Assembly (NCBI GenBank): GCA_019925105.1
Contig: JAHGAU010000022.1
Span: 744,001 to 808,000, forward strand
Reading direction: 5' to 3'
Length of the DNA: 64,000 nt
Source of the DNA: Niebla homalea
Taxonomy: Eukaryota; Ascomycota; Lecanoromycetes; Lecanorales; Ramalinaceae
Shown: piece after piece, positions 12,056-23,037 of the stretch
Layout of the letters: each line of letters starts with the position of its first letter
Position numbering within the stretch: the stretch's first letter is position 1
Position numbers and translations under genes: made by a program
Notes under the pieces: generated by a model
Seen by the model: only the letters and a program-made list of their open reading frames with translations
What the model was told of the DNA's origin: nothing
The model's database searches: none

Positions 12056-12800
12056 GAGGTAACGCGTTATGCCCGTATACTCCCACTGCAATAGGCCTAA
12101 ATATACCCTAATATGGATAAGGAACCTGAAAGGTAAGTAAGGCCCCTTAATTGTACCTTTACTTGTATCCTTATTTATACCGTCATCCTTAGTAAACCCT
12201 TTATTAAGCCCTTTATTAGGCTCTTTACCAAGCCCTTCATCAAGCCCTTCAGCAGGTGGTAACCTTTAATACGCTTATGCCCCCGCGGCAGCAAGCCTAA
12301 AAACACCGTGATTTGTATGGAGAATCCGAGAGCTAAGCAAGGCCCTTCACCTGTACCCTTACTTATACCCCTACTTGCACCCTTATTAAGCCCTTTACTA
12401 AATCCTTTACCAGGCGTTTTAGCAAGAGGTAACGCCCGATGCCCGCATCCCCCTACCGTAGTAGGCCCATAAATAGCGTGATTCAGATGGACAAAATAAG
12501 GGTTAAGTAAGGCCTCCCTGGACCCGACGAGACGCCTAATACGCGTATGCCCTTACCGTAATAAGATTAAAAACACTATAATATGGATGGAGAACCTCGT
12601 AAACGCTTTATACACATAAAGATATGCTTGATATCCGTATGCTCTTATAATTATTACTTAAAATCGCCGTAATTACTTTAAAGATCTGGAGATTTTATTG
12701 TTAAGGTAAGGCCTTAATTACGTACCCTTTATACCCGAAGCGAGGCCTACTTACTCCTACTGCGATAGGCCAAATATACCTAGGCTTAAGCTCGGTAGTT
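12050..12800 (+). repeat. Minisatellite array, left arm of an inverted pair
   Basis: Five to six irregular units of roughly 100-200 bp in tandem. Each has GAGGTAACGCC...ATGCCCG, CCTACYGYAGTAGGCC, AAACACCGTGAT.TGGATGGAGAACC, AGCTAAGCAAGGCCC, short CCCTTACCTGTACCCTTA repeats and AAGCCCTTCATCAAGCCC. Units begin near 12056, 12255, 12426, 12531, 12630 and 12737. The same unit, reverse complemented, makes up 14220-14935. Left-arm units become more RIP-like toward 12.7 kb. Confidence 0.8.
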
Positions 12801-13154
12801 CGCTTGTAGGAGAAAAGGAGGAAGATAGCTTCGGCAGTATATGGGAGTGTGGGAAGCCTATATGACAGATCTCTCGTTTCTCGAAGTAGCTCTTCCATCC
12901 GTGGTGTTACGTCGCTTATATATATGGTTCGGAGAGTCCTTATGGCCCATCATGAATGATAGTAGTCCTCACCCAACCCTCCATCCTCTTCCCTCCGGCC
13001 GCCTCCGCAATTTCCCGCCCTCCGCTTCATTGAATTGCTGATGGCGGATGGCATATCGCGCCAACAGATGAATATGAACGCGAGTGGTCTCCTTCATGGT
13101 CATTAGTCGTAGCTCATTTTCTTTGACAGAGTTTGGGTCTTCCGTACGTTTGAA
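12800..13154. other. GC-balanced spacer, downstream flank of the SesA-like gene
   Basis: Ordinary base composition, unlike the rest of the window. It would contain the 3' UTR of the minus-strand gene ending at 13155. Two short overlapping frames (12701-12898 minus, 12841-13041 plus) show no recognisable domain and I do not call them genes. No polyadenylation signal could be assigned with confidence. Confidence 0.5.
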
Positions 13155-13935
13155 TCAGACAGATCCCTCATCTTGATCTGGCCCAAAGTATTGATTCTTT
13201 GCATTATACATATGCCCAGATCCAGTGTTGTTGTAGTTTTCCTGAGTGCCTCCAAGGCTTGCGATAAGTGGGCCCGCACCGGAATGTTGAAATTGAGGTT
13301 GCTCCTCCCTGTCGGACATATTCTTCAACTGCTTGATGGCCGCTATTATCTTCTGTAACGTTTCCGCATCTTGGAAAATTTGGCGTTGCGCAAGAAGCTG
13401 CATGGTCGTGCCAATCTGCTCCATGTATTCATCCACTTTGCTCTTCCTTATATTGAGTTCCACTGCTTTCACCACCCGTGCCCCTGTTGAGGCATCCATG
13501 GTAGGTATGTTCTTCTCGAAGATATCCTTAATACCAGTAGCGCTGCTCTTTACATTGTTTTAAGACGGGCTCGACATTCTGTAGCGCCTCTTCTGTCACC
13601 TTTTTTCCTTCGATATTCCGTTGCGCTTGAGTGAGCACGCTAAATACCAGGGGAATCTGTTCAGCGACTAAGCGTAGCTTCTTGGGAAGCCCACTGATAT
13701 CGCTGGCGGCTGCGTAAATCTGTTGAGCCGCCTGGAACATCGTGATGGTCGCCGAGACAAGGCCCAGTATTGCACCCGCCTCACCCATGCCAGACATGAT
13801 TGTTGGGTGCGCTTTCTTGCTTCTGGCTATCTCCTCCGTAGGTTGCTGTAGGGGCTGGGCCGGGGTTGTAACTTGAGAGGGAGATCGTCCCCACTTAGGT
13901 AGCAACTTTAGATGTCGAAACATCGAGTCAAACAT
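13155..13935 (-). pseudogene. SesA-type protein with sigma-like amyloid motif, one frameshift
   Basis: Two overlapping minus-strand frames form one protein of about 255 residues. The first (13935 to 13528) has a Ser/Thr/Pro-rich lead of about 46 residues, then a helical domain starting MSGMGEAGAILGLVSATI, with IYAAASDISGLPKKLRLVAEQIP and NVEPVLKQCK. This pattern is typical of the SesA domain found at the N-terminus of fungal NACHT/NLR proteins and of their effectors. The second frame, entered near 13550, continues with an IFEKNIP block and a KVDEYMEQI helix, then ends in a Gly/Asn/Gln-rich tail like the sigma amyloid motif. The frames differ by one base at about 13546-13553. That is either a real frameshift or an assembly error. 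A 70-nt intron (GTAAAG at 13553 to CAACAG at 13484) would also restore frame but would remove conserved-looking residues. Known relatives act in heterokaryon incompatibility and regulated cell death. The Met at 13935 opens the frame; the Met at 13797 lies directly before the domain. Codon use and GC content are ordinary, unlike the flanks. Confidence 0.75.
13182..13253 (-). other. Sigma-like prion/amyloid signalling motif
   Basis: Encodes a C-terminal segment with GGTQENYNNTGSG, MYNA and NQYFG in succession: short pseudo-repeats of Gly, Asn, Gln and aromatic residues, followed by an acidic end. This matches the style of the sigma amyloid motif shared by SesA, SesB and their NLR partner in Fusarium (Nectria), where amyloid templating passes the signal from receptor to effector. 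Recognition is by eye. Confidence 0.65.
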
Positions 13936-13936
13936 A

Positions 13937-14192
13937 CTGAGTGATTAAGCAAATATCTACGAAATGGACTAGCAAGCTAGGACAAGTCCGGTATTCTGGA
14001 AGGTTCTGTCGGATAACCTTCCTCTCTCGTACCTAAAATAATAGCTTACCTTCTTGATGCACGGGGGTATTCCGCGGTTGTCTTGGCAGTCTCCGCACTG
14101 AAGACCCTGTCGCATAAAGGCTTATTAAACGGCCTTTTGTTAACGGTATTACAGGTGTATCGGTGCATAGGGTACGGTAAGTTTACGGTCAT
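13937..14192 (-). other. Possible 5' exon and intron of the SesA-like gene
   Basis: On the minus strand a frame open from ATG at 14192 (second ATG at 14168) runs to a good donor, GTAAGC (14049-14044). It could splice over 113 nt to a CACTCAG acceptor ending at 13937, with a CTTAATC branch-like sequence just upstream. The splice would join in frame to the Met at 13935 and add about 47 residues, including a Cys-containing stretch (YTCNT, PLCDRVF). The extension has no family match that I recognise and its first part is AT-rich, so this may be 5' UTR or chance. Confidence 0.25.
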
Positions 14193-14219
14193 TAAACTAT
14201 AAGCGATTCGCCTTACTCA

Positions 14220-14935
14220 CCCCTGCAACCTGCACCCTGCATCCTGCACCCATTTGCGCATATTGCATCAAAGGGTTTTGCTGAAGGGCTTAACCAAAAG
14301 CTTGCTGAGGGGCCCGGTGAAGGGTGCAGGTGAGGGTGGAGGTGAAGGTACAAGTGAAGGTGCAAGTGAAGGTGCAGGTAAGGGGCCTTACTTAACTCTC
14401 GGGTTCTCCATGAAAATCACGGTGTTCTTGGGCTTGCTGCCGCGGGGGGTTACGCGTGGAAGGCGTTACCTCTTGCTGAAGGGTTTGGTGAGGGGCTTGC
14501 TGAAGGGCTTGCTGAGAGGCTTGCTTGGTGAAGGGTGCAGGTGAGGGTGCGGTAGCTGAGCGTGCGGTAGGTAAGGGTGCGGGAGGTAAGGGTGGTGAGG
14601 GTAAGGGGCCTTGCTTAGCTTTTAGGTTCTCCATCCATATCACGGTGTTTTTGGCCCTGTTCCTATGAGGGCAGGCGGTGATCGGGCATCACTTCAGGTG
14701 CGGGGAGGCCTTGCTTACCTCTCAGGTTCCCATCCAGATCACGGTGTTTTTCGGCCTGTTGCGGTCGGGGCATGCGGGTGTCGGGCGTCGCATTATAGTG
14801 AAGGGCCTAGTGAAGGGTCTAATAAAGGGCTTGCAGTAGGTGAGGATAGTAGGTGAAGGTGGTGGTGCAGGTGAGGGTGCAGGTAAGGGTAAGGGTGATA
14901 ATAAGTGTACGGTAGGGTGGTAATCAGGCCAAATA
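14220..14935 (-). repeat. Minisatellite array, right arm of an inverted pair
   Basis: Reverse complement of the 12.05-12.80 kb unit. On the minus strand AAACACCGTGAT, GGATGGAGAACC and GCTAAGCAAGGCCCC recur near 14650 and 14590, and again near 14745-14710 and 14430-14390. Between them lie 12-18-bp runs of GAAGGTGCAGGT/GAGGGTGC and GGGCTTGCTGAAG. It is much less RIP-mutated than the left arm. Long frames here (for example 14254-14544 and 14392-14643) come from repeat periods divisible by three and are not genes. Confidence 0.8.
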
Positions 14936-15165
14936 AACGACATTAAAAATAAATACATTAGAAGGGTTGATCCCTTAACCGGCCAGATCAGCTGACCGGA
15001 CACGCTAAACTCGATTTGGCAAAATTCTTTATGGTTTTTATCTTTTGGTCTTTAACCCACCTTTAATATCCTATTAAGTAATAATACTTTATAGACCGTT
15101 ACTTGATAGGATTTGGATACTCTTACCTTTACTTACCCTTACCCTTACCCTTTATTATGTCCTTC
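14936..15165. other. Intergenic spacer with a 14-bp inverted repeat
   Basis: Joins the right array to Copia copy 2. ATCCTATTAAGTAA at about 15068 is matched by TTACTTGATAGGAT at about 15100, a stem-loop with one mismatch. A short CTTACCCTTACCC stretch lies at 15123-15151. No gene seen. Confidence 0.5.
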
Positions 15166-15389
15166 TATCATACGCATAAACGTATAAGTATAATGGGGTA
15201 GTATAAATCAAGTATAATCAATTAAAATAAATCTATAAAAGAAGATTATAGGATATACCCCTATAATCTAGGATATACGGCCAGATAATAAGATATATAC
15301 GTATTATAAAAGTATTTTAATACCGCTCGTATAACGGCTTAATAATATTTTATTGTAATATTATTATTATACTTATAGTTAAATTAATA
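15166..15389 (-). repeat. LTR of Copia copy 2
   Basis: About 224 bp, heavily mutated, alignable end to end with the 221-bp LTR of copy 1. Shared blocks are GGATATACGGCCAG, CGCTCGTATAACGGCT and the terminal AATTAATA for GGCTGACA. Confidence 0.75.
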
Positions 15390-15768
15390 TACCCATTTAA
15401 AATTATATTATTATTAATAATAATATAGATCTTAAACATCGTTATATAATTAGCTCTTTAATTATAATTAAGCTTATTAATATACCGGGATTTTTAGATA
15501 TTAAAAAGTACGTTTTTTAGAAGTTAAAGTTTTTATAAAAATTTAATAAACAGGAGAGCAATAATAATAATAAAACCTTAATATTTTAATTAGCTCCGGA
15601 GCTTTATATATACTGAGTAAAGCTCCGAGTAATATTTTATGTAATGTTATTAAATAATCATTATTAAATATATACCGAAAAAAAGTTAAAAACTATAAAA
15701 TTATGAAAATAAGGGAACCCGGAAAAATTATTATATATCCGGTTTATAATCGTGAATTTTTAAGAGTA

Positions 15769-16012
15769 TAGGAAGGAATAAGAGTGCAAAAGTAATGAAA
15801 TAACAGGTAGTAATGGAGTGCAATTGAAGATGGGCCGCAGCCCCTATATAAGTGAGTGAGTTATAGGTTCTATACTGGTCTATTTGGTCTTGCTTTTCCT
15901 TTTCAAAGTATATACGAAGTAATTCCACCTTGAATTAGCCCTTTTAATGTTTCCATCCCTTGATATATTTATCCGCAAGTTTTTTATATTTTCCTTAATT
16001 TTCTTCTTTTTA
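15769..16012. repeat. Left LTR of the 9.2-kb element
   Basis: 244 bp. The first part is little mutated, with a TATA-like CCTATATAAG at 15842-15851 on the plus strand. A 65-codon minus-strand frame overlapping it (15731-15928) is not a gene. Confidence 0.8.
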
Positions 16013-19000
16013 ATTCCTTTATAACGAGGTACTGTTTATAGTATTTTTATCCTTTAGATTATATTATACCCGTTTATATATATTTCGATTATATATATAT
16101 CGCTTATGATATCCTTTTAATAAACTGAATTATTATAAGTATAAAAGTTAAAAAGGTATTTACCCGGTAATAATTTGCCTTAACTCCTTTATAATAAATT
16201 TGCTTTTTTAATATTACGTACCAGAATTAACTAATTTTTATTTTCTAATATTATTTATATATATATTTACTTATTGTTTTTATAGCTTTACTTTTGAATC
16301 TTACTTAATAATAATAAAAATATATATTAAAACTTAATTTTCTTAAAGATAATCCTTTTATTACTTTATTTATTAATAAGAATAATTACGGTACTTTATA
16401 TTTATTCATCTTAAAGTTTAAATTATTTATATTTATATTTTCTTTAAATATGATACGCTTAGTTTACTTAAGGGTATAACGCGTTTTACTTTGTTTGTTA
16501 AAAGATTATAAATACCGCCCCTTATAAAAATTGGATTTATAACCGGTTACTTTTTACCTTATTCCTTTATTTATATATTTCTAATATCTCTTTTTATTCT
16601 TTTAATTTCGTTATTAATAGGTATATCTTATATAAATCCGTTATATAACGTTAAATATATCTTAAGAAAACTATTAAGTAAGCTTTATTTAAATTTTATA
16701 TTTTATAGATTTTAATATCTTTCTTATTAATATAATTAAGAAAGTACTATAAATTATCGTATAATTTATATTTATTTATCGGTACTATTTCTGTCCTGGT
16801 TCATTTTATTATCTTGGGGAAATATTAATAAATATAGTAATTTATCCGTTAAGAAAATAAAGGGAAAAAAACGAAAATAATAAAATAATTAATTATTAAT
16901 CTTTGAATATCTTTTTAATTTCCGTATAAATTTCTTTAACGTTAAATACTATATTTAATAATATTTTATAAAAATATATTATTTATTTTAGTTCTTAATA
17001 TTTAATTTTATTTATTTATATACTTTTTTTTAATTAATTAGTATAATAAGTACTTTTAAGGTTATTTTTATATATGAATAATTATATTTCTATGTTCTCT
17101 TAACGGGCTATATACGATTATCCCGATAAGGGTATATTTAAAAGGTATATTAAAAAAGGTTTTTTCTAAACGTAATAATATTATTTATTATATTTATTAA
17201 ATTCCGTTTCAGCCGGTTCCGTTAATAAATAAAATATTAAAAATAGCGTTTAATTATTTACTTACTTAATAATCGTACCGTATAACCGTTTACTTTATCT
17301 TTTTTATTTATTTACCTTCTTTACTTTTTTTTTTGTTTAAATTTTTTTACTTCTTTAACTTTTTTAATTTTTAATTTCTTTTATACTTTAATTAACTTAT
17401 TTTAAATTTAATATGATTTTATACTTAATTATTAAATATCTTTTTAAGAATATATATAAATCGATAATTTTAATATTATTTCTTTATCTTATATTTATAT
17501 TAGTTTACTTATAATTCTTTTAGAATTTTTAACTTAAATTATATTAACCGAAATTACCCCTATTATATCCTTATATTTTAAAAGGCGTATTCTTATTATT
17601 AACTTAATTAAGCTAAATAATTATGTTTTTATTATTATTAAAATCCGTTTGAATATTAACTAAATAATCCATTTAGAATTATATTTTTTAATTATTTATA
17701 ATTTTGGCTTATTTTAGCTTTCCCATTTTTAAAAGCTTTTTACGGTATATATTTAAATTTACGCCTCTTATGTATATACCGGAGTTTAAGTATATATTAA
17801 ATATTAATAAATGGATAATAACCGTTATTTTACCTTTATTAATTACCGCCGTATTAAGGGTTTATCGAATAACGCTTATTTAAATTATATTTTTAAATAT
17901 AGGCCCGGTAATTATAGTTTTTATTTAAATATATATGAATTAATTTACTTTTTAATTGATTATTATTAATTCCTTTTTTATAGATTTTTAGTATTAAGAT
18001 ATTATTTAGGTAAACGCTTTTTCTTTAATACGTTATATACCCCTTAATCCCGATATTAATCGCAAGTTTAATATAAGAAATCGTATACGCTTTATGGTTA
18101 ATTATGGTTTATAATTAACTTAATAACTATAACCTTAATAAAGACCCCTTTTTTCGCCCTTTATATTTAATATTTAATTATTATTATTATAGCCTGCTTT
18201 TAGTCCTTAGTCAATCTGTTCTATTACTTAATTATATTAATAATCTCGGTTATTCCGTTTATTTCCTTTACCTTTTACTTAATTAATTTAACCGTATATA
18301 TCGTCTGCTCCTGGTCCGTTTATTTAATTACTTTTTTTAATTTAGGTAAACTAATCCTTTTTATGTTAATTTAAATTTACTGGAATTACAAAATTATTTC
18401 AATTATATAAGCCCGGTTAATATAATACGGCCCATATAAAATACAGCCCGTCCTTTTTAAGGACTAATTCTTTAATTAAGTCTTATAAATGGTCGCTTGA
18501 AAAAAGGTAATACCGTTTACCCGATTTAAACTTTACCGAGGATTTCTTTAAGTTAAATTTTAATTATTTAAATTTTAAAAAGTTTTTTTCTCCCTTATAT
18601 ATAAAGTATTTATTAATTAATCTTTTATTTAAATAATAAACCTATTTATACTTCTTCTTTAACTCCTTTTTTTTTTTTTTAAAATTTATTATTTACGTTA
18701 AGTGTATACGTTAATTTTTACCCGTTTTTATATAAGCGTTTTTATTATAATAAACCTTTTTTATTATACCGTTATTAAATATACGATAGCTTATTATATT
18801 TCCGACCCAGGCTTAATTTATTAATTATACTTAGCCGGTACCGTTTATATGACTTTTACAATCTTATTTCCATAAGCGGTTTAATATCCTTTCTGATTTT
18901 ATATTATTTACCCTAATAAATCCCATATTTTAAACGGTTCCTAAACTCGTTACTTATAATTTATATTAATCTGCTTTAATTCCGGACCGGAGTCCCCATA

Positions 19001-21617
19001 TATTTTATTATAATTCTGTTTTAAATATATATTTTATTAAAAGGATACCTATTTAATTATTAAAGAATTAAAGCTTTAATAGGTTTTTAAGTTATTTAAA
19101 TTTTATTAATTTATTTAATTATATTATTAAGCTTACCCGTCGGGTTATTTCTTTAATAAAAGGTTATTTCTATTTTAAACTTAATCCTTATATATATAAT
19201 AGTCTTCCCGTTTTATCTCCGTTTCCATTATTAAAATAAGATAATTAATATAATCTTATATTCCGTAATTACCGTAATATAAATTAAACTTAAATTTATT
19301 TATTAATCTTAAGGTTATAATTAAAACCTTAATTTTTTACCGTTTAAAATAGGTTTTATATATATATTATTAATCTAGTTTATTTATATCCTCAACGTAA
19401 TATTTATAATTAATCTAATATTTAAATTTATAAGTTATAATAAATAATACGTTTATTTAAATAGAATTTCTTATATATAACCTTAATATTTAATTATATT
19501 TTAACTTATATATTACCTTTAATACGTTTTTTCTCTCTTTTTAAGGAAATATTTTAATTATAAATAATTATAAACTTTAATAACTTTATTGTTATATACC
19601 TTATAATATAATAAATGAAAAAATAAAAGCTTAATATCCCCTTATTCGTACTTATTTCCTTTTGTCCTTTATAGTATCTTTACCTCCCTTTTCTTTTTTT
19701 TTTTTTTTTTCTGATTGTGTTTACTTAGGTAACTATTTTCTCTCTTTTTTTTTTTTTAAGTCTATATTTTTCTGAAATCTTTTAACGTATCAAAATATGT
19801 AAATAATTAAAAATAAAAGTATAAAAGAAAAGGCGTTTTATTATTTATATATATTTCCTTCCCTTAAATTATACCTTTATTAATTATAGCGGTTTTTTAA
19901 AAATTAAAATATTCTTTATTAATACCTGTCGGATTTTAATTCTCTTTATTACCTTTAACTCCGGTTTATTGGAGGGTTTAAAATACCTAATATATAATAT
20001 AAATATTTTAAGATAATCCTTATAAAATAAATTAAATATAAAAGTTTTATTTATCCTTTTTAATATATATAAAGCTTTATATTCTTTTATAAAGCTTTTA
20101 ATAATAAATAATTTAATTTAATAGGGCTTAAGTTTTTTAAGATTAAGGGTAAAATTTCATTTTATAATTAATTGCTTTTCTTTCAATAAATTTTAACCTT
20201 ATATTCCTTTATTATAGCGTTACTTTTACCGGTCTTTTATTACGGTTAACTTCTTTTATAACTTTTCTTTAATACTTATTTAATTTATTATAAATCCTTA
20301 AAGGGCTTTATATATTAATTTTTTTAGAACGATATTATTCTCTTTATAATATATACTTTAATTCGTAATTTATTTACGTTCTATTTACATATAACGTTTA
20401 ATGGAACCCCGGCAACGTCGCTATTGCCGCTATTGATTATTTAACCTTAAATATTAATAAAGGTATACTTTAAATACTTAATATATTTTGCGTTAACGTT
20501 TAATATTATTAATTTTCCCGTTTAAACTTCATTATACTTTTATTAAGTTTACGTTTTCCTTATAATATTTTATTAAATTTAATTATTAAATTTAATTATT
20601 TTTATTATTTTATATATAACGCTTAATATTAAAATAAATTAAATATTATATATATAAAGAAAGCTTCCCATTGTTTATTTATAAATGTTTTCCCGATATT
20701 TATATATATCGTTATGGATTTTAAATAATAATTTATATATTCTTTTAGCGTAATAATAATATCCTTTATATTAATTAACTTAGTATAAAATAATTATATA
20801 AATTATAAGAAATAATTTATTACGTTAAATACGTAATAAAGCCCGTTTTATACTTACTTAAAAGGGTTAATAAAGTCTATTTTAAATAAATTAAAAAAAA
20901 CTTTTACTTTAATTATACTTAATAAAACCGTATAACTTCCGTATATTTACTTTATATAAGGTAAGTATCTTTTCATATATTTTATAATATATTTTATTTT
21001 ATTTAATTAATTATAATAATATTATAATTTTTTAATATAATTTTCAATAAAAAGTATTTTACGTTATTATAAACCTTTTTAAATCTTTACGTTATTTCTT
21101 TTTCTATTCAATATACCGTTTAACGTTTTCTATATTAATAAAGGAATTTATTTTTAATTAAATTAAATCTATAGTTTATAAGTTACTTATTAAATTCAAC
21201 TTATTATATTATATTTTTCTCTTTTTATTTTATTTTTATTTTAAAATATTTAATAATATTAATATATTAATTGTTATTTTTATAATAAAGGAAATTTTCA
21301 AATTTTAATAATTCTATAAGCTTATAGTTAATTTATATATATGTTTTAAGGTCGGTTTTAATATTTAAACTATTAATATAATATTATTTATAATAATTAT
21401 GTAAATACTATATATATTATTAAGAGATTTTAAAACCTTTTATTTAATTAATATTAAAATTATTTTATTTACTACGTTCCTTTTACTTATAGCATTTAAA
21501 TAATTTTATTATAATTAACGTAAATTAAATTTATTCTTAATATAACTTCTTAAAGGTTTTCGTTTATATGACTTAATTAAGTTAAAAATATTTAAGCTTT
21601 AAAATTTACTTTTTTTC

Positions 21618-21726
21618 CTTTTTTTTCAAAAAAATCTTCCTTTTTTTCAAAAAAATCTTCCTTTTTTTCAAAAAAATCTTCCTTTTTTTTCAAAAAAATC
21701 TTCCTTTTTTTCAAAAAAATCTTCCT
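21618..21726. repeat. 21-22-bp tandem repeat with T7/A7 palindromes
   Basis: Five units of the form C-T(7-8)-C-A7-TCTTC in a row. Each unit contains a self-complementary T-run/A-run pair that could extrude a small hairpin. It lies inside the 9.2-kb LTR element. Confidence 0.9.
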
Positions 21727-22826
21727 TTTTTTTTTATAATTTATTCCATTTTAAAAATACTTTTTTAAGTTAAATTTTTTATATATATTTTTTATTAAAC
21801 ATTTATAGAACTTTATATTTATTAAACCGTTTTGAATTTGGTTAATTACGTTTTTTAATATATATTTTATTATTTTATTTATTATATTTTTTAATCTTTT
21901 AAATTTAATATTCCTTCTATTTAATTTATATATAATATAAAATATATATTTATAATAATTAAAGATTAAATTAATTTTTTAAAATAATACTTTAATATTA
22001 CTTTCCGTTAATTTAATAAGGTCGTTAAATTTAATTTAGGGAATTCTTTATTTAATAGTTTCTAGAAGTTCTTTACGTTTTATTTTATAACGTTATTTAT
22101 AATTTTATTTATAAGTATTATTTTAATATTTAATTACTTTATTTAACGTATTACGTTTCCTTTGAACTTTATATTTATTATATTTATTTATTAATTAAAT
22201 AAAATATTTTTCTTAATTTTTTTTTATATATTATAGATCTATTTTTATATATTGATTAATTTATTTATTTATTTATTTCTTTCTTTAAAGCCATAAAGTA
22301 AAGTTTTAATCCCGGGTAATATTATAATTTTTTATTATAAAGTTTACGATAATTCTGGAATAAAAGTTAAAATTATTAATAATATTATTAAATCTTCTTT
22401 TATATTTAAATCTATTATCATTATTAAAAAGGATACTTAAAACTATTTAAATATCTTTTTAATTTTATATATATTAATTAATTCTTTTTTAAATTTAAAA
22501 GATTAAGGGATTCTTAATAATATTTTATTATTTTTTAAAAAGATACTAATAAAATTTATTATTAAATAGTCCTTAATAATACCTATAACTATTAATAAAT
22601 ACGGGATGGCCTTATAATTCATATGGATTTATCTTAATTTTAATTATTTTTTATTTAATATAAAGTAAAGGGGTATATATTCTTTTTAATAAAGGAAATA
22701 AAACAGTAATAGGGGGAATAATAATATTATAATTAATCTTTTGGTTAATATAGTAATATTTAGCTTTACCTTTTCTGGCTTAAGGGTATTAAGATATATA
22801 TAAAATAAAATATATTATCGTTAATA

Positions 22827-23037
22827 TGTTACCAGTATTGGTAACTATGTTTTTGGGAAAGGGGTTTACGGTTGCTCTAGGTAACTGTTAGCGCCTATGC
22901 GCACCCCGCAGGGGTGGCCCTTAGGGCCTAACACCCCTTATATGGTAATAGCGGCTTACCCCTAAGCGCTATTACCTGCCCAGGTTAGCTACTTTTGCCC
23001 CTGTGGCCGAGTGGTTATCCGTCCTAACAGTAACTAT
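22827..23037. other. GC-rich hairpin island inside the 9.2-kb LTR element
   Basis: About 210 bp of balanced composition in AT-saturated DNA. It opens with the palindrome GTTACCAGTATTGGTAAC and ends ...CTAACAGTAAC, so the termini are inverted GTTAC/GTAAC. Inside are GGTAATAGCG/CGCTATTACC (10-bp stem, 13-nt loop), CACCCC-GC-AGGGGTG and GGCCC-TTA-GGGCC. TGGCCGAGTGGTTA near 23007 matches a Pol III A-box as in tRNA-Ser/Leu, but no B-box was found. It may be a small hairpin insertion element or a truncated SINE. Confidence 0.5.

Noticed and set aside
12701..13041. Short frames on both strands (65 and 66 codons) next to the SesA-like gene
   Set aside because: No domain, overlapping on opposite strands, one running into the minisatellite array.
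14254..14544. Gly-rich repeat protein on plus, with Pro-rich frames 14392-14643 and 14722-15003 on minus
   Set aside because: They arise from minisatellite units with periods divisible by three; no conserved ends, and mutually overlapping on both strands.
15731..15928. 65-codon minus-strand frame
   Set aside because: It spans the junction between Copia copy 2 and the left LTR of the 9.2-kb element; open because the LTR is little mutated.
23000..23037. tRNA-Ser/Leu-like gene, from TGGCCGAGTGGTTA
   Set aside because: Only the A-box is present; no B-box, anticodon arm or acceptor pairing.
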